A stretch of 64,000 bases of DNA from Eustoma russellianum (GCA_036186865.1 AP025055.1:7761493-7825492), one strand, 5' to 3'; shown: positions 1 through 9,979, numbered from the stretch's first letter. Numbers and translations: made by a program. The notes: generated from the letters alone by a model not told the origin.

Positions 1-846
1 TGATTTGAGCAAAATCGTGACTATGTTTGCAAAAGGCAGAGCTTTGGACCCTTTTCGAAGAGCCGCGAACATGACTTCAATGATGATCCAAGCCAGGTTC
101 AGCTGAGTAAGGTGCTTGAGGCGGTAAGAGACATAGAAATCCATGGTGCTAGGATTTCTAGTGGCCTTACCATTGATGCAGTAGGTGACAACCGCGAGCA
201 GAATACGATCCACCAACGGCATGTTTTGAGTCTTCTTGGAGGGGTAATACCCCAGATCAAATTTAACGTCCTGCTCGGAGACGCCGTATTTGGAGCTCCA
301 GTCAAATACGGAGAAATCTGTCAACCCCTCATTTCTGATATGCAAGACTTCACAGATTTCCGGGACAGTGAAGCTAACAGGAGTACCATCAATGAAGGAG
401 TTGAGAGAGAATGGTTGAGACTCAGATTGTGGGGTGACCCACAAGTTGGAGTAGAAAATGCGAGTATGCTCGCGGGAGAACTTTTTCATGTCAAGTCTGG
501 ACCAAAGGGATGTCCAGCCTTGATGTTCCAGAAAAGGAACAATTTCCAGTGCACTGCTCGTCTCAGGTACATTGTTGAGGTTGAGCAGCTTCAGAGGGAT
601 GATCAGACGGCTGTTTGCTACCCATTCCTGGTATAGCATACAGGAATGATACGAAACATGAACACCCTTGTCAATGGAGCGTGGAGGTTTCTTGATGTCA
701 GGCTCAAATTTTTTTAACCAAGGAAAGTTGTCCTTGGTGAGCCCTTCACGGATGGCGACGATTGCGGGAGGCTCGACATTGCCTTGTCCAGCCGTGGTTT
801 TGCGCTTTTGGGATCGTGGACGTTTTGAAGGACCAGCAGAAGCCAT
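1..846 (-). CDS. Putative plant transposon protein, N-terminal part (runs off left edge)
   Basis: An uninterrupted minus-strand frame starts at an ATG at 846-844 and stays open for 282 codons to the window edge, so only the N-terminal part is present. It opens with a basic stretch (SKRPRSQKRK) and then has a globular region with motifs such as KGVHVSYHSCMLYQEW, SLWSRLDMKKF, VDRILLAVV and a closing LPFANIVTILLK. I recognise this arrangement (F..R....E near the start, a helical region ending in LPFA..VT.LL) as the domain named putative plant transposon protein, abundant in retroelement-rich plant genomes and of unknown biochemical role. The Met is preceded by a pyrimidine-rich leader, which supports the start. 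The plus-strand frames here are shadows. The alternative is an unrelated gag-like protein. The family call is from memory of the domain's look, not from a search. Confidence 0.6.
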   Translation of the reverse strand, partial: MASAGPSKRPRSQKRKTTAGQGNVEPPAIVAIREGLTKDNFPWLKKFEPDIKKPPRSIDKGVHVSYHSCMLYQEWVANSRLIIPLKLLNLNNVPETSSALEIVPFLEHQGWTSLWSRLDMKKFSREHTRIFYSNLWVTPQSESQPFSLNSFIDGTPVSFTVPEICEVLHIRNEGLTDFSVFDWSSKYGVSEQDVKFDLGYYPSKKTQNMPLVDRILLAVVTYCINGKATRNPSTMDFYVSYRLKHLTQLNLAWIIIEVMFAALRKGSKALPFANIVTILLKS

Positions 847-1184
847 TGTTGAAGGAGTTTGAGGAGAAAGAGGTCTTGAAGATTAGAGGAAATGATGAAG
901 ATACGAGTGAAGAAGGAAGAAAGAGGAGAGGTTGGATTTTAAAGAGTGAAGGGAGGAAGATGAAGAGTTAGTGGAGTAATGGTGGAGAGGGAGATAAGGA
1001 AGAAGTGGGAGAGTGGGAGAGAGAGGAGTGAGGAAGAAGATGAAAAGTTTGAGGGAATGGGGAAGAGGAAACGGCAGAGCGTGGGGAAGAGGGAAGAGAA
1101 AGAGGCGGCTGGAGAATTGATGATCCTTGAATGGCGCGAAAAACTGAATAGGCGGCGAAAAGACAGTGAAAGAATAGGGTTAAA
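847..1184 (-). other. Pyrimidine-rich leader upstream of the transposon-protein frame
   Basis: This stretch is almost pure purine on the plus strand, hence CT-rich on the sense strand of the gene to its left. It contains no supportable gene. CT-rich leaders are common upstream of plant ORFs and of retroelement gag genes. It ends where the AGCGC short-repeat field begins. Confidence 0.4.
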
Positions 1185-1490
1185 GCGCCTAATGTGACAT
1201 CGAACGACTTCACATATATGTATGAAGCGCTTAATGTCACATTGAACGACTGTGAAAAGGAAGATTGAGCGCTTAATGATACTCCAAACGAGTGAACATA
1301 CTAAGATAAAGCGCTTAATCTTACATCGAACGACCCAATAAAGCGCCTGATGTCACTTCGAACGAGTGACATCCTTAGCATTAGGCGCTTGATGTATCAT
1401 CGAACGCCTGAACAATTTGAGATAAAGCGCTTTATCTGCACGAATCTTGAAAATGTTTGAAATTTTCGTGCTCAAAACTCAAGATGGTTT
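1185..1490 (-). repeat. AGCGC short-repeat field, candidate remnant of the S1 3' LTR
   Basis: About seven diverged copies of a unit with AAGCGCYTAATGT followed by TCGAACG, spaced 35-45 bp, lie directly downstream (minus sense) of the S1 pol stop. The same unit fills the outer third of the S1 right LTR (7596-8125). A short match (TTGAGTTTTGA) near 1472-1482 also resembles the LTR start at 8140-8166. This is where the 3' LTR should be, but only about 300 bp is recognisable, and it is much more diverged than the intact pol would predict. It could instead belong to the neighbouring transposon-protein element. Confidence 0.4.
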
Positions 1491-1492
1491 TG

Positions 1493-4400
1493 TCAAACCA
1501 TATTGAGCAACCCCAACCTACTACGTATAGATACAAAGACATCACTAGGTAAGGGTTTCGTGAAAATATCCGCAAGTTTGTCATGTGTAGGAACAAATTC
1601 TACACTTACCAAATTCTTATATACACAATCACGGATGAAATGATACCTCACTTCGATATGCTTGGTCCGACTATGTTGGACGGGATTTTGTGCAATATTT
1701 ATGGCAGACGTGTTATCACACAAAATTGGCACCTTTGAGAAGTGAATGTTATAATCAATTAACGTGTTAGTCATCCATAACAATTGTGCACAACACGAGG
1801 CGGCCGACACATATTCGGATTCCGCCGTAGAGAGAGACACACTGTTTTGTTTCTTGGAGTACCAAGAAACGAGACAATCTCCAAGAAACTGACAAGTTCC
1901 GGAGGTGCTCTTTCTATCAACTAGACTCCCCGCATAATCGGAGTCACAATAGCCTCTTAAGTCAAAACATGCATTCTTAGGATAAAATAAACCAAATTTC
2001 AAAGTACTTCTAAGGTATCTAAGGATGCGTTTTACCGCAATAAAATTCATCTCCCTAGGATCACTTTGAAATCTAGCACATAAGCATACCGCATGTAAAA
2101 TATCGGGTCTACTAGCCGTTAAGTAAAGTAGACTACCTATAATGCCACGATACAAGGTTACCTCGACATGCTTTCCTTTTTCATCCTTGTTAAGCTTTGT
2201 ACTTGTGCTCATTGGAGTGTTCACCTCTCTTCCTTCACCAAAATTGTACTTTTTGAGCAAATCCCTTGTGTATTTGGCTTGGGAAATGTACACACCATCT
2301 TTGGTTTGCTTGATTTGTAATCCAAGGAAATAGTTTAGCTCGCCCATCATGCTCATCTCGAACTCACCTTGCATAAGACTAGCAAATTGCTCACAAAGAC
2401 AATTGTTAGTAGCACCAAAAATAATATCATCAACATATACTTGAACAATTAAATGATTCCTACCTTGTTCTTTTATGAACAAAGTAGTGTCAACTTTACC
2501 TCTTGAAAAACCATTATTAAGAAGAAAAGTACTTAATCTCTCGTACCAAGCTCTTGGAGCTTGTTTGAGGCCGTAAAGAGCCTTTTTAAGTTTGAAGACA
2601 TGATGTGGTGAATCATGACATTCAAATCCGGGAGGTTGTGCAACATACACTTCCTCTTGAATAACACCATTCAAGAATGCGGATTTAACATCCATTTGGT
2701 AAAGTGTAAAATCTCTATAATAAGCATATGCTAACAACATTCTAATGGCTTCAAGCCGTGCTACGGGTGCGAATGTCTCATCAAAATCAATACCTTCTTC
2801 TTGACGGTATCCTTGAGCAACTAACCTAGCCTTGTTTCTAGTGACATTACCTTGATCATCCATCTTGTTACGAAACACCCATTTCGTACCAATAATAGGA
2901 TGATCGTGTGGTTTGGGAACCAACTCCCAAACATCGCTTCTTTCAAATTGGTTCAATTCTTCTTGCATAGCCAAGATCCAATTTTCATCAAGAAGTGCAT
3001 CTTTAACATTTTTAGGCTCTATAAGAGAGACAAAAGCATTCTCTCTATATTGCCTTCGTGTGGTGATACCTCTATTTAAATCACCAATGACTAACTCTTG
3101 AGGGTGAGAACTTTTGTGCTTAAATGATCTAGGAAGATTGGAGACATCACCTCCAACTTCCTCTTGATCATGTTCCGGAAGAGATGAACCTACATCATTA
3201 TCATGAACCTCATGTTCCGGAATGTGTGATGCATTTTCTATATTTTGTGAATCAACATGAGTAGGAGAGACATTTTTACTTGACTCACTAAGTTCATTTA
3301 CGCAAGGTGGAGGAGTGCCTTCGAGAGGTTCAACTCTCAAGTCAACGAAGATGTTTCCATTTGGAAGATCATCAACGATTTCTCGTTGAGGAACAACAAT
3401 AGGAACATCCTCAAGAATTTCTTCTTGAGGAGTCACATCTTCATCCTCTACACAATCCTCATTAAGTTTAGGTTCATCACTAAGTGACTCATTAAACTTA
3501 ACATGGATTGATTCTTCCACCTTTTGACTCCTTTTGTTGAAAACACGAAATGCTTTACTACTTGAGGCATAACCTAAAAAGATACCTTCATCCGCTTTGA
3601 GGTCAAGTTTGTCCAAAGTATCTTTGGTATTAAGTATAAAACACTTGCAACCAAAGACTTTGAAATACCCAATGTTGGGAACTCTTCCATTCCAAAGCTC
3701 ATAGGGTGTCACATTTAGGTATGGTCTCAAATAGACACGATTGATCACATGGCAAGCGGCATTAACCGCTTCGGCCCAAAAATACTTGGGCAAGCCGAAC
3801 TCATTTAACATTGCTCTACACATTTCTTGTAGAGTTCTATTCTTTCGTTCGGCCACACCATTTTGTTGAGGAGTTCTAGGTGCCGAAAGGTCGTGAGAGT
3901 ATCCTTTGGACACACAAAACCTTTCGAAATCACCATCGAACTCACCACCACGATCACTACGGATGGTTTTGATGGTGTCACCCACATGATTTTCCAATCG
4001 TTTACTTAGACTTATAAACTCACTACATGCATCACTTTTCTTAGCAAGAAACATCACCCACGTATAACGAGTATAGTCATCTACAACCACGAAGGTGTAA
4101 TGTTTGCCACCCAAGCTTCTTGTTCCAACATCCCCATACAAATCCATATGAAGCAATTGTAGGGGCTTGGAGGTGGAAATATTTGACTTGGGTTTGAAAC
4201 TTGTTTTTACAAGTTTCGCCTTTTGACAAGTGTCACATAAGTCATGGTTTTCGAAACTCATTTTTGGAAGGCCTCGGACTTTATTATTTTCGCAAATAAA
4301 TTTAAATGTTTTGAAACATACATGTCCGAGACGTCTATGCCATAGTTGCGCCAAATCATTCTTAGCAACTAGACACGATACATTTTGAGAAACCAAATCA

Positions 4401-4765
4401 TTGATGCTAACTTTGTAAATATTTTTGAAACGCAAAGCCTCAAATAAAATCTTTTCTTCCTTTTTCACAACACACTTTGTTTTCAAAAACGTAACCTCAT
4501 AGTTAGCATCACAAAGTTGACTGACACTTATCAAGTTAAACTTAAGACCTACAACATATAAGACATCACTAAGAGAGAAGAAATCGTTACCCACAATACC
4601 ATGTCCTTTGATTTGGCCTTTGCTACCGCCAAAGTGGACAACTCCTCCGTCTTGCATAGTGAGTCTATGGAAGAGACGCTTGTCTCCCGTCATATGGTTG
4701 GAACACCCACTGTCCACGACCCATTTGACCTTCTTGTCTTCGCTTTCTCCATTGAGTGCTAAGGC
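1493..4765 (-). CDS. pol: Copia pol polyprotein (protease, integrase, RT, RNase H) of S1
   Basis: Encodes the enzymes for reverse transcription and integration in the cytoplasmic particle and nucleus. In order I see the aspartic protease motif DSGCSNHMTG, the GAG-pre-integrase zinc region (LWHRRLGH then CDTCQKAK), the integrase core with its acidic residues (HMDLYGD, SDRGGEF, then QQNGVAERKNRTLQE), the RVT_2 reverse transcriptase (YQMDVKSAFLNG, then YVDDIIFGAT) and RNase H (DSDYAGS, RKSTSGTCQFLG, STAESEYVSAA). All key catalytic residues that I can check are present. The frame opens after a TAG at 4766-4768 and lies +1 relative to gag, so translation probably enters from gag within 4665-4765 rather than from its own start; the first start-like codon is a GTG at 4717. 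The end is LGLLNMV and a TGA right at the LTR border. Confidence 0.9.
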   Translation of the reverse strand, partial: ALALNGESEDKKVKWVVDSGCSNHMTGDKRLFHRLTMQDGGVVHFGGSKGQIKGHGIVGNDFFSLSDVLYVVGLKFNLISVSQLCDANYEVTFLKTKCVVKKEEKILFEALRFKNIYKVSINDLVSQNVSCLVAKNDLAQLWHRRLGHVCFKTFKFICENNKVRGLPKMSFENHDLCDTCQKAKLVKTSFKPKSNISTSKPLQLLHMDLYGDVGTRSLGGKHYTFVVVDDYTRYTWVMFLAKKSDACSEFISLSKRLENHVGDTIKTIRSDRGGEFDGDFERFCVSKGYSHDLSAPRTPQQNGVAERKNRTLQEMCRAMLNEFGLPKYFWAEAVNAACHVINRVYLRPYLNVTPYELWNGRVPNIGYFKVFGCKCFILNTKDTLDKLDLKADEGIFLGYASSSKAFRVFNKRSQKVEESIHVKFNESLSDEPKLNEDCVEDEDVTPQEEILEDVPIVVPQREIVDDLPNGNIFVDLRVEPLEGTPPPCVNELSESSKNVSPTHVDSQNIENASHIPEHEVHDNDVGSSLPEHDQEEVGGDVSNLPRSFKHKSSHPQELVIGDLNRGITTRRQYRENAFVSLIEPKNVKDALLDENWILAMQEELNQFERSDVWELVPKPHDHPIIGTKWVFRNKMDDQGNVTRNKARLVAQGYRQEEGIDFDETFAPVARLEAIRMLLAYAYYRDFTLYQMDVKSAFLNGVIQEEVYVAQPPGFECHDSPHHVFKLKKALYGLKQAPRAWYERLSTFLLNNGFSRGKVDTTLFIKEQGRNHLIVQVYVDDIIFGATNNCLCEQFASLMQGEFEMSMMGELNYFLGLQIKQTKDGVYISQAKYTRDLLKKYNFGEGREVNTPMSTSTKLNKDEKGKHVEVTLYRGIIGSLLYLTASRPDILHAVCLCARFQSDPREMNFIAVKRILRYLRSTLKFGLFYPKNACFDLRGYCDSDYAGSLVDRKSTSGTCQFLGDCLVSWYSKKQNSVSLSTAESEYVSAASCCAQLLWMTNTLIDYNIHFSKVPILCDNTSAINIAQNPVQHSRTKHIEVRYHFIRDCVYKNLVSVEFVPTHDKLADIFTKPLPSDVFVSIRSRLGLLNMV

Positions 4766-6623
4766 CTACAAAAGAACCATATGAAGTTGGTACCCTTTTT
4801 GTTTTGGGTCCTTGAAGGTTAGTTACCTTCATCTCGCCTTTCGGCACCCACACAAGATTCATATTTTTCTTAGCTCTACATACTCTTTCTACATGACCTT
4901 TCCTATTGCAATAGAAACATGTAGGAGTATGCTTGTATGTTGGTGCATGCTTGTGCGAATGTTTGTGCATTGGCACATGTTGTGTTTCCTTTTTAGGAAC
5001 CACCTTCTTTGGAATTGAAGAAGGTTTTTGCTTCACAACATGAACCAAAGGTTGTGATACCTTTGGTGCATTAGCCTTTTGCTTAGGCATGTGCCTTTGC
5101 TTTTTCAAGGAGGTTTTAGACTCCTTGATCACTTGTGCGTGATCCTTTTTGTTTCCCTTCTTAGATGCATACATGGCACTAGGTTTGACTTTCATGCTTG
5201 GCCTAGATGCATCTTTATTCTTTATCTCTTTAGCACCTACCCTTGAATCATTTTTCTTATCCTCAAGGACTTGAGCACATGATTTCATCAAATCATGTTT
5301 CTCTTCAAGTGCAATCACATGCATAGTTAAAAATATGTCATGCTCAAGTTGCAATGCAATGTGATTTTCTAACGTGTCATTGTACTCATTTATGCATGCT
5401 CTAAACTCTTTCTTGACACGTTGATATTTTAAATCAAGGAGATCATTTTCTTGTATTAAATCATCTCGTTCATCAATAAATTTATAATGAGATGAAATAT
5501 TGCATACCTCCTTGTCATCGTCGATGGCCATTAGTGCAAAGAACTCCTTGTCGAGATCATCTTCCACCACCCCCGTGAGTGCAAGATCATCTCTATCGCC
5601 ATTGTCGCTCTCGGATCCGGAAAGAAAGCTCTCCCAATGGGCTACCTCAGCTTGCAAAGCCTTCTTCCTTTGGTAGATGGCCTTCTTGTCTTTGAGTTGC
5701 GGCTCTTTCACCCGACAATCCTTCATGAAATGACCAAGCTTCCCACATTTGTAGCATTTATTCTCTTGGTCCTTCACTTTGTCCTTGGGGTATCTTTCCT
5801 TGACGAACCTCCTTGCTTCGTCACCATTTTTTCTTGCAATACGTCGGAATCTTTTGACAAGAAGTCCGACTTCATCATCCGAGTCCTCCGACTCTACAAC
5901 CAACGCCTTTGAAGTTTGGCGAATAGGATCATTCTTCTCTTGAGCATCCAAATGAATCTCATAAGTGATGAGATTCCCATAAAGCTCATCCAAGGTGATT
6001 GTTTCAAGATCCTTGGACTCCTCAATGGCCGTCACTTTTGCGTTCCATTCTCTTCCTAAACTGTTTAGGAAGCAATGATTTAAATCTTCTTGTTCTATCT
6101 TCTTGCCAACCGCTTTGAGAAGGTTGACAAGTTTGGTGAATCTTTGGATGGACTCTTCAATCTTTTCACCTTTAGGGACAGTAAAGTTGTAGAATTGTTT
6201 TATCAACTGTCTCCTCTTGGCCTTTCTTACTTGAGATGTTCCTTCGTGGATCATCTCAAGCTTTGTCCATGCCTCGTGTGCGGATTGGAAACCTTGAATC
6301 TGGGCTCTCTCATTTGTGGAAAGAGAGCTATTTAAAATAGCAAGAGCTTTGCTATTTATGGCCAACTGGAACTCCTCCTCCGGAGTGGGATCATCAATAT
6401 CAATGGGAATCATAGATCCTCTTGAGACCTCAACCCATATTCTGTGAGAACAAGAACGCAAGTACGTTTCCATGTTTGACTTCCACAGTGGGTAGTTTAA
6501 AGGGTCAAACATGGGAACTTTAACATGAACATTTGAGATAGAAGGGAATAGAGTTTCCTGCCTCCTTCTTCTGGAGGTTTTAGCAGTAGGAGAACCCAAA
6601 TCATCAAAAACAAAGGGATCCAT
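4665..6623 (-). CDS. gag: Copia gag polyprotein of S1
   Basis: Structural protein that packages element RNA. The frame is open from 6683, but its first codons are the primer binding site, so the first real ATG is at 6623-6621 (MDPFVFDD), giving about 652 residues. It has a UBN2/Retrotran_gag_2 capsid region (LWKSNMETYL near the start, SHRIWVEV, LNHCFLNSLGREW), a first CCHC zinc knuckle CYKCGKLGHFMKDC at 5756-5715, an acidic and coiled linker, a basic lysine-rich region, and a second knuckle CFYCNRKGHVERVC at 4919-4878. Two knuckles and a long spacer fit the extended gag of Sireviruses. It ends 100 nt past the point where the pol frame opens, so gag and pol overlap in different frames. Confidence 0.88.
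   Translation of the reverse strand: MDPFVFDDLGSPTAKTSRRRRQETLFPSISNVHVKVPMFDPLNYPLWKSNMETYLRSCSHRIWVEVSRGSMIPIDIDDPTPEEEFQLAINSKALAILNSSLSTNERAQIQGFQSAHEAWTKLEMIHEGTSQVRKAKRRQLIKQFYNFTVPKGEKIEESIQRFTKLVNLLKAVGKKIEQEDLNHCFLNSLGREWNAKVTAIEESKDLETITLDELYGNLITYEIHLDAQEKNDPIRQTSKALVVESEDSDDEVGLLVKRFRRIARKNGDEARRFVKERYPKDKVKDQENKCYKCGKLGHFMKDCRVKEPQLKDKKAIYQRKKALQAEVAHWESFLSGSESDNGDRDDLALTGVVEDDLDKEFFALMAIDDDKEVCNISSHYKFIDERDDLIQENDLLDLKYQRVKKEFRACINEYNDTLENHIALQLEHDIFLTMHVIALEEKHDLMKSCAQVLEDKKNDSRVGAKEIKNKDASRPSMKVKPSAMYASKKGNKKDHAQVIKESKTSLKKQRHMPKQKANAPKVSQPLVHVVKQKPSSIPKKVVPKKETQHVPMHKHSHKHAPTYKHTPTCFYCNRKGHVERVCRAKKNMNLVWVPKGEMKVTNLQGPKTKRVPTSYGSFVGLSTQWRKRRQEGQMGRGQWVFQPYDGRQASLP
4757..4763 (-). 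promoter_or_regulatory. Candidate +1 frameshift site between gag and pol (S1)
   Basis: In the gag frame the minus strand reads GGC CTT AGC ACT just inside the region where gag and pol are both open. The heptamer CTT AGC A shares five of seven bases with the Ty1 shift heptamer CUU AGG C. A one-base forward slip on CTT would enter the pol frame two codons before LNGESEDKK and lead into protease. The similarity is seen in the sequence; function is inference. The overlap could also come from a simple indel. Confidence 0.35.
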
Positions 6624-6670
6624 ACTAGAAAGATCAAATCTTGTATTTGGACTCAAATAAGCAAGATGTG

Positions 6671-6682
6671 GCTCTGATACCA
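6671..6682 (-). promoter_or_regulatory. Primer binding site of S1 (initiator tRNA-Met)
   Basis: The minus strand reads TGGTATCAGAGC, the standard plant copia primer site complementary to the initiator tRNA-Met 3' end. It sits two bases inside the LTR terminus at 6685 and fixes the element's orientation and 5' LTR edge. Confidence 0.9.
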
Positions 6683-6684
6683 AT

Positions 6685-8166
6685 TGTTAGGTCCCTTAGA
6701 ACACACTAGAAGGGGGGGTTGAATAGTGTGTTCACCAAGTATGGATATTTTGTGGCTATTTTTCGTTTTAGAGTGCAACCGATACTTGGATGTGTTCTTT
6801 TGATAGATAAAAACTTGAAAGACAAGAAAGAACACGATTATGTATAGAGGTTCAAGTCAAGAGACTCTACTCCTCTACCTTCTTGATGTTTCACAAGAAG
6901 GATTTTGAAATGGGGATTGTTATTTCTTTTTGGGGGAAACAACAATCAAAAACGAAATCAAGAAAATACAAACTAGGCACCTTGCCTAGACAACAACCGA
7001 GAGATCTAACACTTTGAAGTCTTGCCTCCAAAGATCTTCTTTGCCCTCAAAGAAATCTTGTAGGGAGAATAGTGCACCACACACTATCAACAAACCCTTC
7101 AAAGTTTAGAAATCTTAAACAAGGAGCACCCTTGCTCCTTGACCAACAATCTACCAAATCTCTCACAGAGAATCTCACCAAGAAGAAGACTCTTCTTCTT
7201 ACAATAAACACTCTCAACAATAAAGTAAAAGTATACAAAGATTTACAACTATTTTGAGAGCTTGAGCTTGAGAGCACTTGAGAGCATGTGAAGTAGAAAG
7301 TTGTTGAAGAAGGTGGAAGAAACCCTATTTTATCAACTTCAAAGTTTCTTCCCGTTTGAAACCCTCTACACTGACATTAATGGGTTTTGGCATCATGTGT
7401 TGGTGAGTCCTCATCATTGGAGATCTCCCTTTGGCATGTAGCAACATTCTTGGAGAGATTTCAAAATGAATGCCAAGAAAGGAAACCTGAAAAACTTCAA
7501 CAGAGAGGAGCCTGCAAAAAAAGACACTAAAAAAGAGGGTACAAAGAGTCAACTGATGTTAAAAAGTGAAGTTCAAGACCTTTGTAACGTTGATCACATG
7601 AAGCGCCTAATGTGCAAATGCACAGGCGTTCGATGTGACATTGAGCGCTTGATGTGACAATGAACAGTCGTTCGAAGTCACATCAAGCGCCTAATGTGGG
7701 CTTCTTAAGGCGTTCGAAGTCACATGAAGCGCTTAATGTATCACTTCATGCTTGTTCGAACTAACTCTGACTTTTACTCAGAGAAAGTACTTAGGAGTAC
7801 GTGCCCAGCCAGGGGAAAAGTACTTTTGGCATAGTGGACTGCATAAAGCGCCTAAAGGGGCGTTCAAAGTGTTCGCACTTTTCAACAGGTCACATAAAGC
7901 GCCTAATCAGGCGTTCAATGTGTCCTGTTTTACAAACACTCACATGAAGCGCCTAATCTAGGCGTTCGAAGTGTTCGCAGATCCAGACACTATACATAAA
8001 GCGCCTAATCTAGGCGTTCGAAGTGTACTGGACTCCACCAAGGTACATTAAGCGCCTAATGTAGGCGTTCGAAGTATTCTGACTTCAAACAACACACATG
8101 AAGCGCCTAATGGGTTGTTCAATGTGCCAAAATATGCAAATCATCAAAACTCAACATGATCTAACA
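6685..8166 (-). repeat. 5' LTR of Sirevirus S1
   Basis: Bounded by TGTTAG at 6685-6690 and CTAACA at 8161-8166, exact inverted 6-mers in TG...CA form, giving 1482 bp. The left edge abuts the primer site. The inner edge carries a G-run block (AGAAGGGGGGGTTGAATAG) shared with S2-S4 LTRs. The outer third, which in sense is the U3 promoter region, contains the short-repeat array at 7596-8125. Small frames in 7047-7961 are not convincing genes. Confidence 0.85.
7596..8125 (-). repeat. Tandem AGCGCCTAAT...AGGCGTTCGAAG array in the S1 LTR (U3)
   Basis: About ten units begin with an AAGCGCCTAAT-like block and close with a GGCGTTCGAAGTG-like block. Several units are inverted repeats of varying loop: CGCCTA-ATC-TAGGCG (twice), CGCCTA-ATG-TAGGCG, CGCCT-AATC-AGGCG, CGCC-TAAAG-GGCG, and one with an extra inner stem GTGC/GCAC. 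The position in U3 resembles the tandem enhancer boxes of plant copia LTRs; that role is inference. Confidence 0.7.
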
Positions 8167-9368
8167 GCGGGTCCTCCTGTAATCTATTTTTCTCCGTAGC
8201 GAGGATGCTGTCTTTGGAATCCAGTAAGGGAAATTATTTCTTACCTTGGCCTCCAAGTCGATCAAAGGCTCTACGTTTATCTTTTGGATATTCACAGGCC
8301 TCTTTCTTTATTTCAGCTACGCTTGCTTTTCTGTAAGCATGTTTTCTCTTCAATCAGTTTGCCTCTTTACCTCGACCAACTGGTGGGCTTTTTCAGATAT
8401 GCCATTAGAGATTTAGGATTCTCCTTGGTAAATTGGCAAAAGAGACAACTTGGTCTTAACCCATTTACAAATGCTACAACCATCTCATCATCATTGTTCT
8501 CCCCAACTTCGAGAGACTCATCAATGAATCTATGTATATATTTAAGAATAGATTCCTCCGGTCCTTGTCTCAATGAAATCAAATGAGAAGAGGTTTTAAT
8601 GAAGGGTTTACAATACATAAAATGTGCCATAAACCGCTGATCCAACTGTCTAAAAGAATAGATTGATTGGGATGAGAACTATCAAAACCATCAACAGGCA
8701 TTTCCTTGATATACATAGGAAAAATTTTGCACCTTAATGGATCTGTACATTCTTCAGATTCATGACTGTTTAAACATAGACGAGACGATCGGTCGTGTTT
8801 GAGGTGCCATCATATGTGTCAATCTTTGTCACTTTCAAGTCAACTCACCAATATCTTCAGAAAAACGACTCTATTGCGCAGCCTGAGTATAATTTTGGTT
8901 CCCTGGGGACGATTCATCTCCAGGATCCTTATGACTATAATGAGGATATGAATTTCAATGCACATACTTGGATTGATGCGTCTTCACTCCCAAAGACCTT
9001 CTCCTAGAAGGTGTAACATAATTTTGAAGCTGTTTGCTTATGTCTCTTGCATGCGCTATAAATTCTTTCCTCGATCAAGATGAATATTCTTTGGATCTTT
9101 GACTTTTATGACAGTTAAATGGAAGGTTTTCAATATTATGCATGGCCTCATGAGCCTTCCCTTTGATATGTTAAATTAGAGCTTGAAATACACCCATGTT
9201 CTCTGCAAAATATTGAATAGCCTACATATGTTTCTCATGGGTAACCATTGAGGTTGCATGATGGCGCCCAACCATCACATTAAGATCTTCCTGTAATAGA
9301 CGATTGGAGCCTCTTTTCCGGTGATAGTGAGAAGATTCTTCACCTTTGTATTGTTTTGGTCTAACCAT
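8167..9368 (-). pseudogene. Decayed Ty3/gypsy gag fragment
   Basis: The minus frame 8645-8367 contains motifs typical of the Retrotrans_gag domain of plant gypsy elements (LISLRQGPEESILKYIHRF, then FVNGLRPSC and PKSLMAYL), where the usual pattern is Q...ESL..Y..RF followed by F..GL. A further short frame starts at an ATG at 9368 (MVRPKQYKGEE) and stops after about 48 codons. Between them the reading is broken by stops and shifts. No RT or integrase of this element is present here. The capsid call is solid; the exact ends are not. Confidence 0.55.
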
Positions 9369-9979
9369 TTTTAGGATAGTTTTGTATAATTTGAGAAAAC
9401 AAATATATAAGTAAAAGACTGGTTGGACCTTATTCTAGTAACAAAATAACATCATTGGGTTCGGCCTTTGGATCGAAAGAATGATCCTGGTATTAAATTG
9501 ATGAATTTTTCAATGGGACTTGCGAGAATCAGCAAGGTTAAATGTTACAGAGTTGTTACTCAGTGTAAATCCTCTGATGGACAAGTCAATTACGAGTTGT
9601 TCCATTGTAAAAATAATTTCTGCTAGAATGTTGAGAAATATGTCTCTTGTGAAAATATTGAGTAATTCAGAAAGAATGTTCTCTATTTTATGCTTGAATG
9701 TGTCAAAACTTGCTTATGAGAGGGTATCTATATTCGCTCGGTATAGTTGAAGATAAAGACAATGAGTCACAAACTAGGAAGGATAGTATATAGAGGATAC
9801 TGATAGAGATGGAGCTAAACTGACCTGACCGTGCCGAGGCCAACCTACCGAGGCTGTTGAGTTGATCCTAAAATGACCTTAACTGACTCTGCTGAGCCAA
9901 GCTGACCTAACCAAGCCGGGCTGACCGAGGCTGGCTGACCATCAGCTGACCAGTCGACTGCAACATTGGTCGAACACAG
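9369..9979. other. Unassigned AT-rich stretch with a TGACC/CCGAGGCTG motif patch
   Basis: No supportable gene. From about 9830 to 9985 the sequence repeats short words such as CTGACC, GCCGAGGC and CAGTCGA without a fixed period. The rest is AT-rich and may be leader or LTR of the decayed gypsy or copia fragments on either side. Confidence 0.3.

Larger units (their letters stand above)
1493..8166 (-). mobile_element. Sirevirus-type Ty1/copia element S1
   Basis: Minus-strand copia element with, in sense order, the 5' LTR (8166-6685), a tRNA-Met primer site (6682-6671), gag (6623-4665) and pol (4765-1493). Lineage evidence: the LTR begins with the AGAAGGGGGGGTTGAATAG block typical of SIRE/Maximus elements, gag is long with a coiled region and two zinc knuckles, and pol has the order protease, integrase, reverse transcriptase, RNase H. 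The right LTR has perfect 6-bp inverted ends, TGTTAG and CTAACA. The left LTR is not intact. S1 is the best preserved element here: about 5.1 kb of coding sequence has no stop other than the gag/pol frame change. Confidence 0.85.

Noticed and set aside
979..1197. 72-codon Lys/Glu/Arg-rich plus-strand frame
   Set aside because: Low-complexity purine run; better explained as the antisense of a CT-rich leader.
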